Below are positions 1 to 7,518 of a stretch of DNA of 64,000 nucleotides, one piece after another. A program made the translations under genes and the position numbers. Source of the stretch: Hymenobacter pini. GTDB lineage: Bacteria; Bacteroidota; Bacteroidia; Cytophagales; Hymenobacteraceae. The stretch spans positions 1 to 64,000 of the forward strand of contig NZ_JAIZZH010000002.1 of NCBI RefSeq assembly GCF_020421205.1. The letters run 5' to 3'. Position 1 is the stretch's first letter. Each line of letters starts with the position of its first letter. Below the pieces are notes generated by a model. It saw nothing but the letters and a program-made list of their open reading frames with translations. It searched no databases and was not told the origin of the DNA.

Positions 1-578
1 GCTGGATTATGGTGCCGCTGTTCCTGCTCTCGTTTATCTCCATTTACATCATCATTGAGCGCTACATCACCATCCGCAAAGCCGGAGCGGTGCCGGAGTC
101 GTTCATGCCCGGTATCCGGAACCTGATGGTGAAAGGCGACCTGCAGGGCGCTAAAATGCTGTGCGCGCAGAACTCTACGCCGCTGGCTCGCATGATTGAG
201 AAAGGTATCCGCCGGATTGGCCTGCCGCTCAAGGAAATCGAAACCAGCGTGGAAAACGTGGGCAAAATTGAAATTGCCCGCCTCGAGAAGAACATCAACG
301 TGCTGGGCATCGTGGCGGGTATTGCGCCCATGCTCGGTTTCGTGGGTACCATCATCGGGGTAATTAAAATTTTCTACGCCATCAGCTCCACCGGCGACTT
401 TGGCATTGCCCAGATTTCGGGCGGTCTGTACACCAAAATGGTGACGTCGGCGGCTGGCCTGATTGTGGGTATTATTGCCCACATCGGCTACCACTGGCTC
501 AGCATCATGGTGGAGCGCATGGTGTTCCGCATGGAAAACTCGGCCATCGAGTTCATGGACATTCTTCAGGATAATTAG
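1..578 (+). CDS. exbB: ExbB/TolQ/MotA-family proton channel subunit (5' end outside window)
   Basis: Inner-membrane proton channel subunit that, with ExbD, powers TonB-dependent uptake across the outer membrane. The visible part opens with a hydrophobic segment around IMVPLFLLSFISIYIIIERY. It then has a cytoplasmic stretch and two further membrane segments, including NVLGIVAGIAPMLGFVGTI and a later segment with GLIVGIIAHIGYHW, which is the usual MotA/TolQ/ExbB core. The reading frame is open to the window edge (W and I precede the first Met at 9), so the gene starts upstream and Met at 9 should not be taken as the start. It is followed after a hairpin-filled 86-base gap by exbD and then a TonB-like gene, the expected operon. 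Family call is firm; which receptor it serves is not visible. Confidence 0.9.
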   Translation, partial: WIMVPLFLLSFISIYIIIERYITIRKAGAVPESFMPGIRNLMVKGDLQGAKMLCAQNSTPLARMIEKGIRRIGLPLKEIETSVENVGKIEIARLEKNINVLGIVAGIAPMLGFVGTIIGVIKIFYAISSTGDFGIAQISGGLYTKMVTSAAGLIVGIIAHIGYHWLSIMVERMVFRMENSAIEFMDILQDN

Positions 579-664
579 CGAATGAGTATGTGAGTGAATG
601 AGTGAGGTAACTTCTCGGACACTCTTTCAACATTCACTCATTCACTCATTTACTCATTCACGCA
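579..664. repeat. Inverted repeat between exbB and exbD (unit like GAATGAGT)
   Basis: The whole intergenic gap is one imperfect hairpin. The left arm (about 579-608) is made of short repeats such as GAATGAGT and GAGTGAATGAGTGA. The right arm (about 632-663) is the complement, with ATTCACTCATTCACTCATT. About 24 bases separate the arms. It sits inside an apparent operon and has no T-tract, so it is unlikely to be a simple terminator. It shares its architecture, not its sequence, with hairpins at 3.5, 6.0, 17.2, 18.6, 22.2, 23.0, 23.9 and 24.7 kb. Confidence 0.85.
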
Positions 665-1075
665 ATGGATTTAAGCCGGCGTCGTAAGCTTTCTTCCCAC
701 GTCGAGACCAGCTCGATGAACGACATCATGTTCTTCCTGATGCTGTTCTTCCTGATTGTATCGACGATGGTGAACCCCAACGTTATCAAGCTCATGCTGC
801 CCAACGCCCGCTCGGGCAAACAGGCCATGAAGCAGCCCATCACCGTTTCCGTGGATGCCTCCGGCAGCTACTTCATCGACCGGCAGCCCATTACCCCGGA
901 CCAGCTGGAGCCGGAGCTGCAGCGCCGGGTGCAGGGCCTGGAAAGCCCGACGGCTGTACTGCGGGTGGATGCCTCGCTGAACGTGCAGAAGCTGGTGGAC
1001 ATCCTCGAAATCGGCAATAGGCTAAAAATAAAGATGGTGATGGCCACGCAGGCGCAACAAGCGTCCGGCAAGTAG
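665..1075 (+). CDS. exbD: ExbD/TolR biopolymer transport protein
   Basis: Single-pass inner-membrane partner of ExbB. There is a short cytoplasmic N-terminus, then one transmembrane segment (about residues 18-38, MNDIMFFLMLFFLIVSTMV). The Asp at its start (D20) matches the conserved proton-carrying Asp of the ExbD/TolR family. The remaining roughly 95 residues form the periplasmic TolR-like domain with the LRVDASLNVQKLVDILE stretch. Length (136 aa) is normal. It lies between exbB and the TonB-like gene in the same direction. Confidence 0.93.
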   Translation: MDLSRRRKLSSHVETSSMNDIMFFLMLFFLIVSTMVNPNVIKLMLPNARSGKQAMKQPITVSVDASGSYFIDRQPITPDQLEPELQRRVQGLESPTAVLRVDASLNVQKLVDILEIGNRLKIKMVMATQAQQASGK

Positions 1076-1130
1076 CCTGAAACTCACTGAACCAGGAGCG
1101 GCCATTTGGCCGTTTGAGAATAAGGACCGC

Positions 1131-1161
1131 GCCCCGTCTGCCGTTTTTCGGAGCGGGGCGC
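1131..1161 (+). repeat. GC-rich hairpin between exbD and tonB-like gene
   Basis: GCGCCCCG and CGGGGCGC arms enclose a 15-base spacer (about 1131-1161). No T-tract follows, so it may be an attenuating or processing hairpin rather than a full terminator. Confidence 0.4.
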
Positions 1162-1219
1162 ACTGTTTAACTGCATGGGCCTCGGCTATCCCAGCCGCCG
1201 CCTCCGAACTACTAGCATC

Positions 1220-2104
1220 ATGGCAACTGACTATCGGGAAGAACATCGGCGGGAGGCGCTAATTGGTACCGTGGTAGTACACGCTGCCCTGGCCGCGCTG
1301 TTCATCTTCACCGTTTTCAAAGGCCCCGACCCGCCCTTGGAAACCCTTGGGGGCGACGGGGTAGAGCTGAACTACGGCGTGGATGAAGTCGGCTCCGGCG
1401 ACATCCAGAGCCAGGCCCCGGCCAACGAGTCGCAGAACCGGGAAGACAGCCGTCCGCCGGCTTCCCAGCCCGACCCTACACCGCCCCAGCCCGCCGCCCA
1501 ACCCGACCCCACGCCACCCAGCGAGGAGCGGGTAGTAACCAGTGAGGCCGAGGAAAGCCCCGTAACGGTGCCGCCGGTAGAGAAACCAGCCCCCGTAAAA
1601 GAGGTGGTGAAGGCCGAGCCGCCCAAGCCCAAGGTGGACCAGCGCGCCGTATTCACGCCCCGGGCTAACCGCGCCGATGGGGGCGGTAACGGGGTAAACG
1701 GCACCAGCAACGCACCCACCGGCAACAACAACGGCGACAACCCCGGCACCGTGGGCGACAAGGGCGACCCACGCGGCACCTACAACGGCACAGCCTACTC
1801 CGGTGAGCCGGGCAGCGGCGGCCGTGGCACCAGTCCCGGCAGCGGCGGCCTGGAAATGGCCGGTTGGGCATTTGCACGTAAGCCCAATGCGCCGCCGATT
1901 GACAACAACCCTGGCTTCGTCCGCTTTAAAATCAAAATCAATGCGGATGGAGAAATTGAGTCCATCAACAAAGTATCAGGCAATGTGTCGCCTGCTCAAG
2001 AAAAGCTGTTCCGGGACGCGTTAGAAAATGCGGAATTCCGTCGGACAAGCTCCGCAGAAGGGGGCGCTACAGGATTTATTACTTTCCGAGTAGCAGTACA
2101 GTAG
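1220..2104 (+). CDS. TonB-like energy transducer with Pro-rich and Gly/Asn-rich linker
   Basis: The Met at 1220 is chosen because the residues after it (MATDYREEHRREALIGTVVV) give the usual short cytoplasmic tail followed by one membrane anchor (about residues 15-32). A long periplasmic linker follows: first rich in Pro, Glu and Ala (about 60-140), then Gly/Asn-rich (about 155-225), and then a C-terminal domain ending VAVQ that resembles a divergent TonB C-terminus (FKIKINADGEIESINKVSGN). It should link ExbB/ExbD to outer-membrane receptors. The Gly/Asn-rich second linker is atypical compared with ordinary Pro/Lys TonB linkers. A strong terminator follows. Confidence 0.8.
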   Translation: MATDYREEHRREALIGTVVVHAALAALFIFTVFKGPDPPLETLGGDGVELNYGVDEVGSGDIQSQAPANESQNREDSRPPASQPDPTPPQPAAQPDPTPPSEERVVTSEAEESPVTVPPVEKPAPVKEVVKAEPPKPKVDQRAVFTPRANRADGGGNGVNGTSNAPTGNNNGDNPGTVGDKGDPRGTYNGTAYSGEPGSGGRGTSPGSGGLEMAGWAFARKPNAPPIDNNPGFVRFKIKINADGEIESINKVSGNVSPAQEKLFRDALENAEFRRTSSAEGGATGFITFRVAVQ

Positions 2105-2113
2105 TAGACACAT

Positions 2114-2161
2114 AAAAAGCAAAAGCGCCACTTCAGCAATGGAGTGGCGCTTTTGCTTTTT
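2114..2161 (+). terminator. Intrinsic terminator after the exbB-exbD-tonB set
   Basis: A long stem pairs AAAAGCAAAAGCGCCACT with AGTGGCGCTTTTGCTTTT across a roughly 9-base loop. The run of T on the 3' side fits transcription from the left. Confidence 0.9.
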
Positions 2162-2193
2162 ACGTGGCGGTGGATGCAGTTTCGCAAGTCCGC

Positions 2194-2201
2194 TACCTTT
2201 G
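2194..2201 (+). promoter_or_regulatory. TAnnTTTG -7 box upstream of folC
   Basis: TACCTTTG exactly fits the Bacteroidota -7 consensus and lies 23 bases before the folC ATG. It is preceded by a terminator, so it starts a new transcription unit. Confidence 0.7.
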
Positions 2202-2224
2202 CGGTCCACCTGCCCAGCGCTTCT

Positions 2225-3526
2225 ATGACTTACCAGCAAACCCTCGACTTTCTTTACCAGCAGCTGCCCATGTTTCAGCGGGTGGGGGAAGCGGGGTATA
2301 AGCCAGGACTGCAGCGCACGGAGGAACTGGCCGCGGCCATGGGCAACCCCGAGCGGCGGCTGCGCTGCGTGCACGTGGCCGGTACCAACGGGAAGGGCAG
2401 TTCTTCCAACCTGCTGGCTGCCGTGCTGCAGGCTGCTGGCTATAAAGTGGGCTTGTACACCTCGCCCCACCTCAAGGAGTTTACGGAGCGCATCAAAGTC
2501 AACGGCCAGGACCTGGACCCCGACTACCTGGTGCAGTGGGTAGAAAAGTGGCGCGGGTTGTTCGATGAGGTGCAGCCCTCGTTTTTTGAGATGTGCGTGG
2601 CCCTGGCCTTCGACTATTTTGCCGAGCTGCAGGTAGACGTGGCCGTGGTGGAAGTAGGCCTGGGGGGACGCTTGGACTCCACCAATATTATCCGGCCGAT
2701 GGTGTCGCTCATCACCAACATCAGCCTCGACCACCAGAACCTGCTGGGGGATACACTGCCGCAGATTGCGGCCGAAAAAGCCGGCATTATCAAGCCCGGC
2801 GTACCGGCCATCATCAGCCAGACCCAGCCCGAAGTGGCCGAGGTATTCCGGCTGAAAGCCGAAGCCGAAGGTGCCCCGCTGCTCTTCGCCGATGCCCACT
2901 ACCGCGCCGAGCTGCGGCGTGAGCCCGCCCCCGATGATGCCACCCAGCTACTATTGGCGTTACGCAATGAGGAGGCGTACCTCGATAACCTGGAGCTGGG
3001 CCTGGTAGGCGACTACCAGCGCCTGAACCTGCCCGGCGTGCTGGCTACCGTGGAAGAACTGCGCCGCCAGGGCTACCACATCAGCGAGGAGGCCCTGCGC
3101 CGCGGCTTGCGCGAGGTGAGCCAGCTCACCGGCTTCCGGGGCCGCTGGACGATACTGGGGCGCCGCCCGCTGGTAGTCTGCGACACGGGCCACAACGAGG
3201 CCGGTATCCGCTTCATTACCGGGCAGCTGGCGCGGCTGCCGTACCGCAGGCTGCATTTCGTGCTGGGCGTGGTGCAGGACAAGGACGTGAGCAAGATGCT
3301 CAGCCTGTTGCCCCAGGAGGCTACTTACTACTTCTGTCAGGCCAATATTCCAAGGGCCCTGCCGGCTGATGAACTGGCCGCCAAAGCTGCGGCGGCGGGC
3401 TTGTCCGGAGCAGTGCACGGCCCCGTGCCCCACGCCGTGGCCGCAGCCCGGGCCGCCGCCCAGCCCGATGATGTGGTCTTCATCGGGGGCAGTACCTTTG
3501 TGGTGGCGGAGATTGAAGAGCTGTAA
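2225..3526 (+). CDS. folC: Bifunctional folylpolyglutamate / dihydrofolate synthase
   Basis: Mur-ligase-family enzyme that adds glutamate to dihydropteroate or folate in the cytoplasm. The ATP loop reads GTNGKGSSS (about residues 48-56), followed by the folate-binding GLYTSPHLKEFTERI stretch. The middle-domain SLDH of ITNISLDHQNLLG and AAEKAGIIKPGVPAI motifs are intact. The C-terminal domain has VVCDTGHNEAGI. The start at 2225 (MTYQQTLDFLYQQ) is chosen over the in-frame Met at 2144 because the upstream start falls inside the terminator and before the promoter. The 433-aa length is typical. trmB follows after a hairpin gap. Confidence 0.95.
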   Translation: MTYQQTLDFLYQQLPMFQRVGEAGYKPGLQRTEELAAAMGNPERRLRCVHVAGTNGKGSSSNLLAAVLQAAGYKVGLYTSPHLKEFTERIKVNGQDLDPDYLVQWVEKWRGLFDEVQPSFFEMCVALAFDYFAELQVDVAVVEVGLGGRLDSTNIIRPMVSLITNISLDHQNLLGDTLPQIAAEKAGIIKPGVPAIISQTQPEVAEVFRLKAEAEGAPLLFADAHYRAELRREPAPDDATQLLLALRNEEAYLDNLELGLVGDYQRLNLPGVLATVEELRRQGYHISEEALRRGLREVSQLTGFRGRWTILGRRPLVVCDTGHNEAGIRFITGQLARLPYRRLHFVLGVVQDKDVSKMLSLLPQEATYYFCQANIPRALPADELAAKAAAAGLSGAVHGPVPHAVAAARAAAQPDDVVFIGGSTFVVAEIEEL

Positions 3527-3529
3527 AGC

Positions 3530-3641
3530 CGTTGTTCGTTTTTGGTGGTTCGTTTTTCGTTGGTGGCAGAACGCTGCCACAGCGGCTGGCTACTGAAATC
3601 GGGCAACGAACAACCAAAAACAACTAACGAAAAACCAACCC
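3530..3641. repeat. Inverted repeat between folC and trmB (unit like GTTCGTTTTTCGTTG)
   Basis: Left arm (about 3530-3575) holds GTTGTTCGTTTTTGGTGG and GTTCGTTTTTCGTTGG. Right arm (about 3600-3641) holds the complement, with CAACGAACAACCAAAAACAA and AACGAAAAACCAAC. The unit is closely related in sequence to the hisA-hisF hairpin at 23.85-23.96 kb. The trmB start codon lies directly after the right arm. Confidence 0.85.
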
Positions 3642-3642
3642 A

Positions 3643-4305
3643 GTGAGTCGCGTAAAACTGAAGCGCTTTGCCGAGAATGCCGAACGGCCCGATGTAGTAG
3701 AACCTGGCAAAGCCATGTATCAGCAGCTCGGCGGGCGCTGGCACGAGGAGTTCTTTCATAACCCCAATCCGATTACCCTGGAGGTAGGCTGCGGCAAAGG
3801 CGAGTACACCGTGGGCTTGGCCGAACGGTACCCGGAGCGCAACTTCCTGGGCTTGGATATCAAGGGCGAGAGAATCTGGCGGGGCAGCACTCGGGCCGAG
3901 GCGCTGGGTCTGAAAAACGTGGGGTTCATCCGCACCCGCGCCCACGACCTGCTCACCCATTTCGCCCCCGGCGAACTGCACGAAATCTGGATTACCTTCC
4001 CCGACCCGCGCCCCCGCGACCGGGACATCAAGCGCCGCCTCACGGCCCCGCGCTTCCTGGATCTGTACCAGCAGATTCTGCGGCCCGGCGGCCTTATCCA
4101 CCTCAAAACGGATAACGAGGACCTGTTTGATTACTCGCTGGAAACCGTGCAGCAGCGCCCCGGTGCCACCGTAGTAGCCCACACCAAAGACCTGTACGCC
4201 ACGCCCGAGCTACTGCCCCACGCCGAGGATATCCAGACCACCTTCGAGCGGAAATACCGCTCTGTAGGAGTGCCCATCAAGTACCTGCAGTTTCGGGTGA
4301 GCTAA
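3643..4305 (+). CDS. trmB: tRNA (guanine-N7)-methyltransferase
   Basis: SAM-dependent enzyme that makes m7G46 in tRNA. The start is GTG at 3643, directly after the intergenic repeat. SAM motif I reads LEVGCGKGEYTVGLAERYP (about residues 46-64). The signature ITFPDPRPRDRDIKRRL (about 120-136) corresponds to the TrmB catalytic/RNA-binding motif, and the HLKTDNEDLFDYSLE region follows. Length of 220 aa is normal. A terminator follows. Confidence 0.94.
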   Translation: MSRVKLKRFAENAERPDVVEPGKAMYQQLGGRWHEEFFHNPNPITLEVGCGKGEYTVGLAERYPERNFLGLDIKGERIWRGSTRAEALGLKNVGFIRTRAHDLLTHFAPGELHEIWITFPDPRPRDRDIKRRLTAPRFLDLYQQILRPGGLIHLKTDNEDLFDYSLETVQQRPGATVVAHTKDLYATPELLPHAEDIQTTFERKYRSVGVPIKYLQFRVS

Positions 4306-4331
4306 GCCTCGGTCTAATAACTTTTACCAAA

Positions 4332-4369
4332 CCAAAACGGCGCGGCCACTGCAGGTCGCGCCGTTTTGG
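4332..4369 (+). terminator. Terminator after trmB
   Basis: CCAAAACGGCGCG pairs perfectly with CGCGCCGTTTTGG across a 12-base loop. Confidence 0.8.
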
Positions 4370-4397
4370 CTATACTTGACGCCTAAGCCCGACTCTT

Positions 4398-5231
4398 ATG
4401 CTACCAGTCCCTGTTCCGCAAACACTGCCGCTTTTCCCGGTGCTCGACGACCTGTTACTGAACGTACTGCGAGGCCTATCGGCGGCCGACTGGCAGCGGC
4501 CTACGCTGGTCCCAGGCTGGACGGTGCAGGACGTGGCGCTGCACCTCCTGGATGGCAGTTTGCGCAGTTTATCCATGTTGCGCGACGGTCATTTTGCCGA
4601 TTCGGGCCCGGCCAGCGGTGGCTATGCTGATGTAGTGACGTACCTAAATCAGCTAAACAACAGCTGGGTGGCAGTAGGCCGCCGACTGAGCCCCGCGCTG
4701 TTGCTGGAGTTGTTGGCGCTGGCCGGGCGGGAGTATACTGCGTTTCTGCACACTCTGGACCCGGCTGCCCCGGCCACCTTTGCCGTGGCCTGGGCCGGGC
4801 AAGAGCACTCCACCAATCACTTCCACGTGGCCCGCGAGTACACCGAAAAGTGGCATCACCAGCAGCAGATCCGGCAGGCTGTGGGGCAGGAGCAACCGTT
4901 GTTGAACCCCGAGTTGTACCGGCCTTTCCTGGAAACCAGTTTGCAGGCCTGGCCTTTTCAGTATCGTGCCGTGGAGGCTCCGGCTGGGGCCGTAGTCCGC
5001 CTCACGGTACCCGGGCAGGGCCGCTGGGAATTGCTGCGCACTACGGCCGGTTGGCAGCTTGGGCACTCATCCGAAGTGCCGGCTACTGCCTCCGTTGCGT
5101 TGCCGCCCGCCGTGGCGTGGCGGTTGTTTACCAAGAGCCTTCCACCGGCGGAGGCCCGGCAAACGATAACGCTGGAAGGGCCCCAACATCTGACGGAGCC
5201 ATTTTTGCAGCTGCTCACCGTAATGGCCTGA
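4398..5231 (+). CDS. DinB / maleylpyruvate-isomerase-like protein
   Basis: The N-terminal half looks like the metal-binding four-helix DinB/mycothiol-dependent maleylpyruvate isomerase fold. It has the recurrent VPGWTVQDVALHLLDG motif (about residues 36-51) with a candidate metal His, and later NHFHVAREYTEKWHHQQQIR (about 139-158) supplying more His ligands. This family binds a divalent metal and in other bacteria acts on thiols such as mycothiol or bacillithiol, but the substrate here cannot be read from sequence. The gene stands alone between terminators. The start is the ATG at 4398 (MLPVPVPQTLPLFPVLDDLL). Confidence 0.72.
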   Translation: MLPVPVPQTLPLFPVLDDLLLNVLRGLSAADWQRPTLVPGWTVQDVALHLLDGSLRSLSMLRDGHFADSGPASGGYADVVTYLNQLNNSWVAVGRRLSPALLLELLALAGREYTAFLHTLDPAAPATFAVAWAGQEHSTNHFHVAREYTEKWHHQQQIRQAVGQEQPLLNPELYRPFLETSLQAWPFQYRAVEAPAGAVVRLTVPGQGRWELLRTTAGWQLGHSSEVPATASVALPPAVAWRLFTKSLPPAEARQTITLEGPQHLTEPFLQLLTVMA

Positions 5232-5250
5232 GTGAGCAGTGAAGTGTCAT

Positions 5251-5295
5251 AAAGCGAAATGCCCGTTACTGCTGCAGTAACGGGCATTTCGCTTT
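5251..5295. terminator. Bidirectional terminator (21-bp stem)
   Basis: AAAGCGAAATGCCCGTTACTG pairs with its exact complement across a 3-base loop (5272-5274). The A-run and T-run at its ends suit termination of both convergent genes. Confidence 0.9.
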
Positions 5296-5312
5296 GAACG
5301 ATGAGAGTGAGC

Positions 5313-5936
5313 TTACTCGATTTCGAGCTGCTCAAATACGGCTTCCATTTCGTCGAAGTCGCGCAGGCCAGGCTTGATTTCGTCGCCGCCCTGCAGCACT
5401 AACCCGGCCGGGCGCACGGTTTCCGCCAATGCGCGCACCGAGTCAGCGGCAAAGCCAGCACCCAGCCAAATAGTGTACTGGCGGGTTTGCTCCGTGAGAC
5501 GAAGCATGGCCGCCGCGTTGGGCAGGGGCGAAGGAGGCGTGGCCAGCACAAAACCCTGGTAGTGCGGGGCCTGCTCCCGGAAGCGCAATTCCACATCCTC
5601 GGGCATCATGTCCGGAATCCACGAGGTGAGCTTCAAGGCCGGCACCGTCAGTTGGGCCAGCTCATCGGCGGGGCGGCGGCGGTGCAGCAGCACGGCGTGC
5701 AACCCGCACTGCTGTACCAGCGCATTAATATCCTCGATGGGCAGCGTGTCGAATTCGCCAATCAGCTGCACGCCGGCCACCCAGCCGCTGAGTTCCTGTA
5801 CGGCCTGGGGCGTCAGGTAATCGGCAAAGGCTGGGTCGAGGCGAAACGTGAGGGAGTCAGCGCCCATACCGGCGCAGTAGCGGGCATCCGAAAGGTTGTT
5901 GATGCCGCGCACCATCACGGGAAGAAGCAAAGCCAT
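5313..5936 (-). CDS. TrpF-like TIM-barrel protein lacking the catalytic Cys
   Basis: Resembles phosphoribosylanthranilate isomerase. The start region MVRGINNLSDARYCAGMGAD matches the TrpF N-terminal motif (K-V/I-C-G-I-T). The C-terminal phosphate-binding part (WLGAGFAADSVRAL, then LQGGDEIKPGLRDFDEM) fits the family's end motif. The Cys that acts as general base in TrpF is Arg here (VRGI in place of ICGI). The gene also stands alone, without other trp genes. It may be a divergent paralogue with another role. Length is 207 aa, normal for the barrel. The ligand is unknown. Confidence 0.6.
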   Translation of the reverse strand: MALLLPVMVRGINNLSDARYCAGMGADSLTFRLDPAFADYLTPQAVQELSGWVAGVQLIGEFDTLPIEDINALVQQCGLHAVLLHRRRPADELAQLTVPALKLTSWIPDMMPEDVELRFREQAPHYQGFVLATPPSPLPNAAAMLRLTEQTRQYTIWLGAGFAADSVRALAETVRPAGLVLQGGDEIKPGLRDFDEMEAVFEQLEIE

Positions 5937-6030
5937 ATACTAAACTGGGGGAGGAATAACGAAGTGAAAAGCAACCGGCCGGGTTGGGGCACGGTTGCGG
6001 CTGCAATATTCGGGACTTCTGCGGGAAATC

Positions 6031-6137
6031 GTTGAATGGGAGAATGGAGGAATGGCTGAATGGAGGAATGCGAGAATAAAAATCCCAGCCACCCTGAATA
6101 TTCAGTCATTCTCCCATTCAACCATTGTCCCATTCAC
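6031..6137. repeat. Inverted repeat upstream of mnmA (unit like GAATGGAG)
   Basis: The left arm (about 6031-6078) repeats GAATGGGAGAATGGAGGAAT. The right arm (about 6100-6137) gives the complement, with ATTCTCCCATTCAACC and CCCATTCAC. It lies in the divergent gap between the TrpF-like gene and mnmA, immediately before the mnmA promoter box. It belongs to the same architectural class as the operon-internal hairpins. Confidence 0.8.
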
Positions 6138-6144
6138 TCTTTCG

Positions 6145-6152
6145 TATCTTTG
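6145..6152 (+). promoter_or_regulatory. TAnnTTTG -7 box for mnmA
   Basis: TATCTTTG at 48 bases before the mnmA ATG matches the Bacteroidota -7 consensus. Confidence 0.6.
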
Positions 6153-6200
6153 CCCATTCGGCCGGAACCTTTCACGCTTCGGGCGCAATTTGATTCACGT

Positions 6201-7346
6201 ATGAATACAACGAAAGGACGGGTGCTCGTCGCTATGAGCGGCGGCATCGACAGCTCCGTGGCAGCCGTGCTGCTGCACGAGCAAGGGTATGAAGTGGTGG
6301 GCATGACTATGAAAACCTGGGATTACGCCTCGGCGGGCGGCAGCAAAAAGGAAACCGGCTGCTGCTCCCTCGACAGCATCAACGACGCCCGCCAGATTGC
6401 CGTGGAGCTGGGCTTCCCGCACTACATCATCGATATTCGGGACGAGTTTGGCGACTTTGTCATCAGCAACTTCACCGAGGAATATCTGGCGGGCCGCACG
6501 CCCAACCCCTGCGTGCTCTGCAATACCCACATTAAGTGGGATGCCCTGCTGCGCCGTGCTGACCAACTGGGCTGCGAGTTTATTGCCACTGGCCACTACG
6601 CCCAGGTGCGCCACGAAAATGGCCGCTATGTCATCAGCAAAGGCCTCGACGACAACAAAGACCAGAGCTATGCCCTGTGGGGCGTAACGCAGGAAAGCCT
6701 GGCCCGCACGCTGTTCCCGTTGGGGCAGCTGCGCAAAACGGCCATCTACGATTTTGCCCGGCAACGGGGCTTCACGGAATTGGTGAACAAGCCCGAGAGC
6801 TACGAAATCTGCTTTATCCCCGACAACGACTACCGCGGGTTCCTGCGCCGCCGGGTGCCGGGCCTGGAGGAGCGCGTGGCCGGGGGCGAGTTTGTGCTGC
6901 GCGACGGCACGGTGGTGGGCAAGCACGAGGGCTACCCGTTCTACACTATCGGCCAGCGCAAAGGGCTGGGCGTGGCGCTGGGCTTCCCCGCCTACGTCAC
7001 GGCCATCGACCCTGACACCAACCGCGTGGTGCTGGGCAATTTTGAGGAGCTGGCCAGCACCCGCACGGTAGTAGGCAAGCTGAACATGGGCAAATATGCC
7101 TCCCTGGAAGGCCTCGGCCTGGTGCCCAGCATCACCAAAATCCGCTACAACCACGACGGCTCCCCGGCCTTTCTGGAACAGCGCGGCGACAAAGTGTACG
7201 TGTACTTCGAGGAGGCCGTGCACGCCGTAACGCCCGGGCAGGCGGCCGTATTCTACGAAGGGCAGGACGTGTTGGGCGGGGGCTGGATTGAGCGTCACAC
7301 CATCGGCGAAATTCCCGAGCCCTCCGAAGCAGTGACGGTGGGCTAG
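6201..7346 (+). CDS. mnmA: tRNA-specific 2-thiouridylase
   Basis: Cytoplasmic enzyme that thiolates U34 of Glu, Gln and Lys tRNAs. The PP-loop motif VAMSGGIDSSVAAVLL lies at about residues 10-25. The first catalytic Cys is in NPCVLCNTHIKWD (about 97-109) and the second in YEICFIPDNDYRGFL (about 195-209). GHYAQV and the C-terminal barrel are present. The start at 6201 (MNTTKGRVLVAMSGG) is chosen because the in-frame Met at 6060 lies within the intergenic repeat and before the promoter box. The 381-aa length fits. Confidence 0.96.
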   Translation: MNTTKGRVLVAMSGGIDSSVAAVLLHEQGYEVVGMTMKTWDYASAGGSKKETGCCSLDSINDARQIAVELGFPHYIIDIRDEFGDFVISNFTEEYLAGRTPNPCVLCNTHIKWDALLRRADQLGCEFIATGHYAQVRHENGRYVISKGLDDNKDQSYALWGVTQESLARTLFPLGQLRKTAIYDFARQRGFTELVNKPESYEICFIPDNDYRGFLRRRVPGLEERVAGGEFVLRDGTVVGKHEGYPFYTIGQRKGLGVALGFPAYVTAIDPDTNRVVLGNFEELASTRTVVGKLNMGKYASLEGLGLVPSITKIRYNHDGSPAFLEQRGDKVYVYFEEAVHAVTPGQAAVFYEGQDVLGGGWIERHTIGEIPEPSEAVTVG

Positions 7347-7367
7347 CCAGTGGATAATAATGCAGGG

Positions 7368-7402
7368 AAGCCGGTTTTCTGACAGCAGAAAGCCGGCTTT
7401 TC
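7368..7402 (+). terminator. Terminator after mnmA
   Basis: AAGCCGG-T-TTTCTG pairs with CAGAAA-G-CCGGCTT across a 4-base loop and is followed by TTTT. Confidence 0.85.
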
Positions 7403-7518
7403 TGCGTTCAGAAGAATGAAGAGTACCCTACGGAACTGAGCAGGGCCCGGCCCCGTTCAAACGGACGAAACCGGAAGTTGCCAAAGGAAGTGTACTTTCA
7501 GGCAGTGAATTCACCGAT

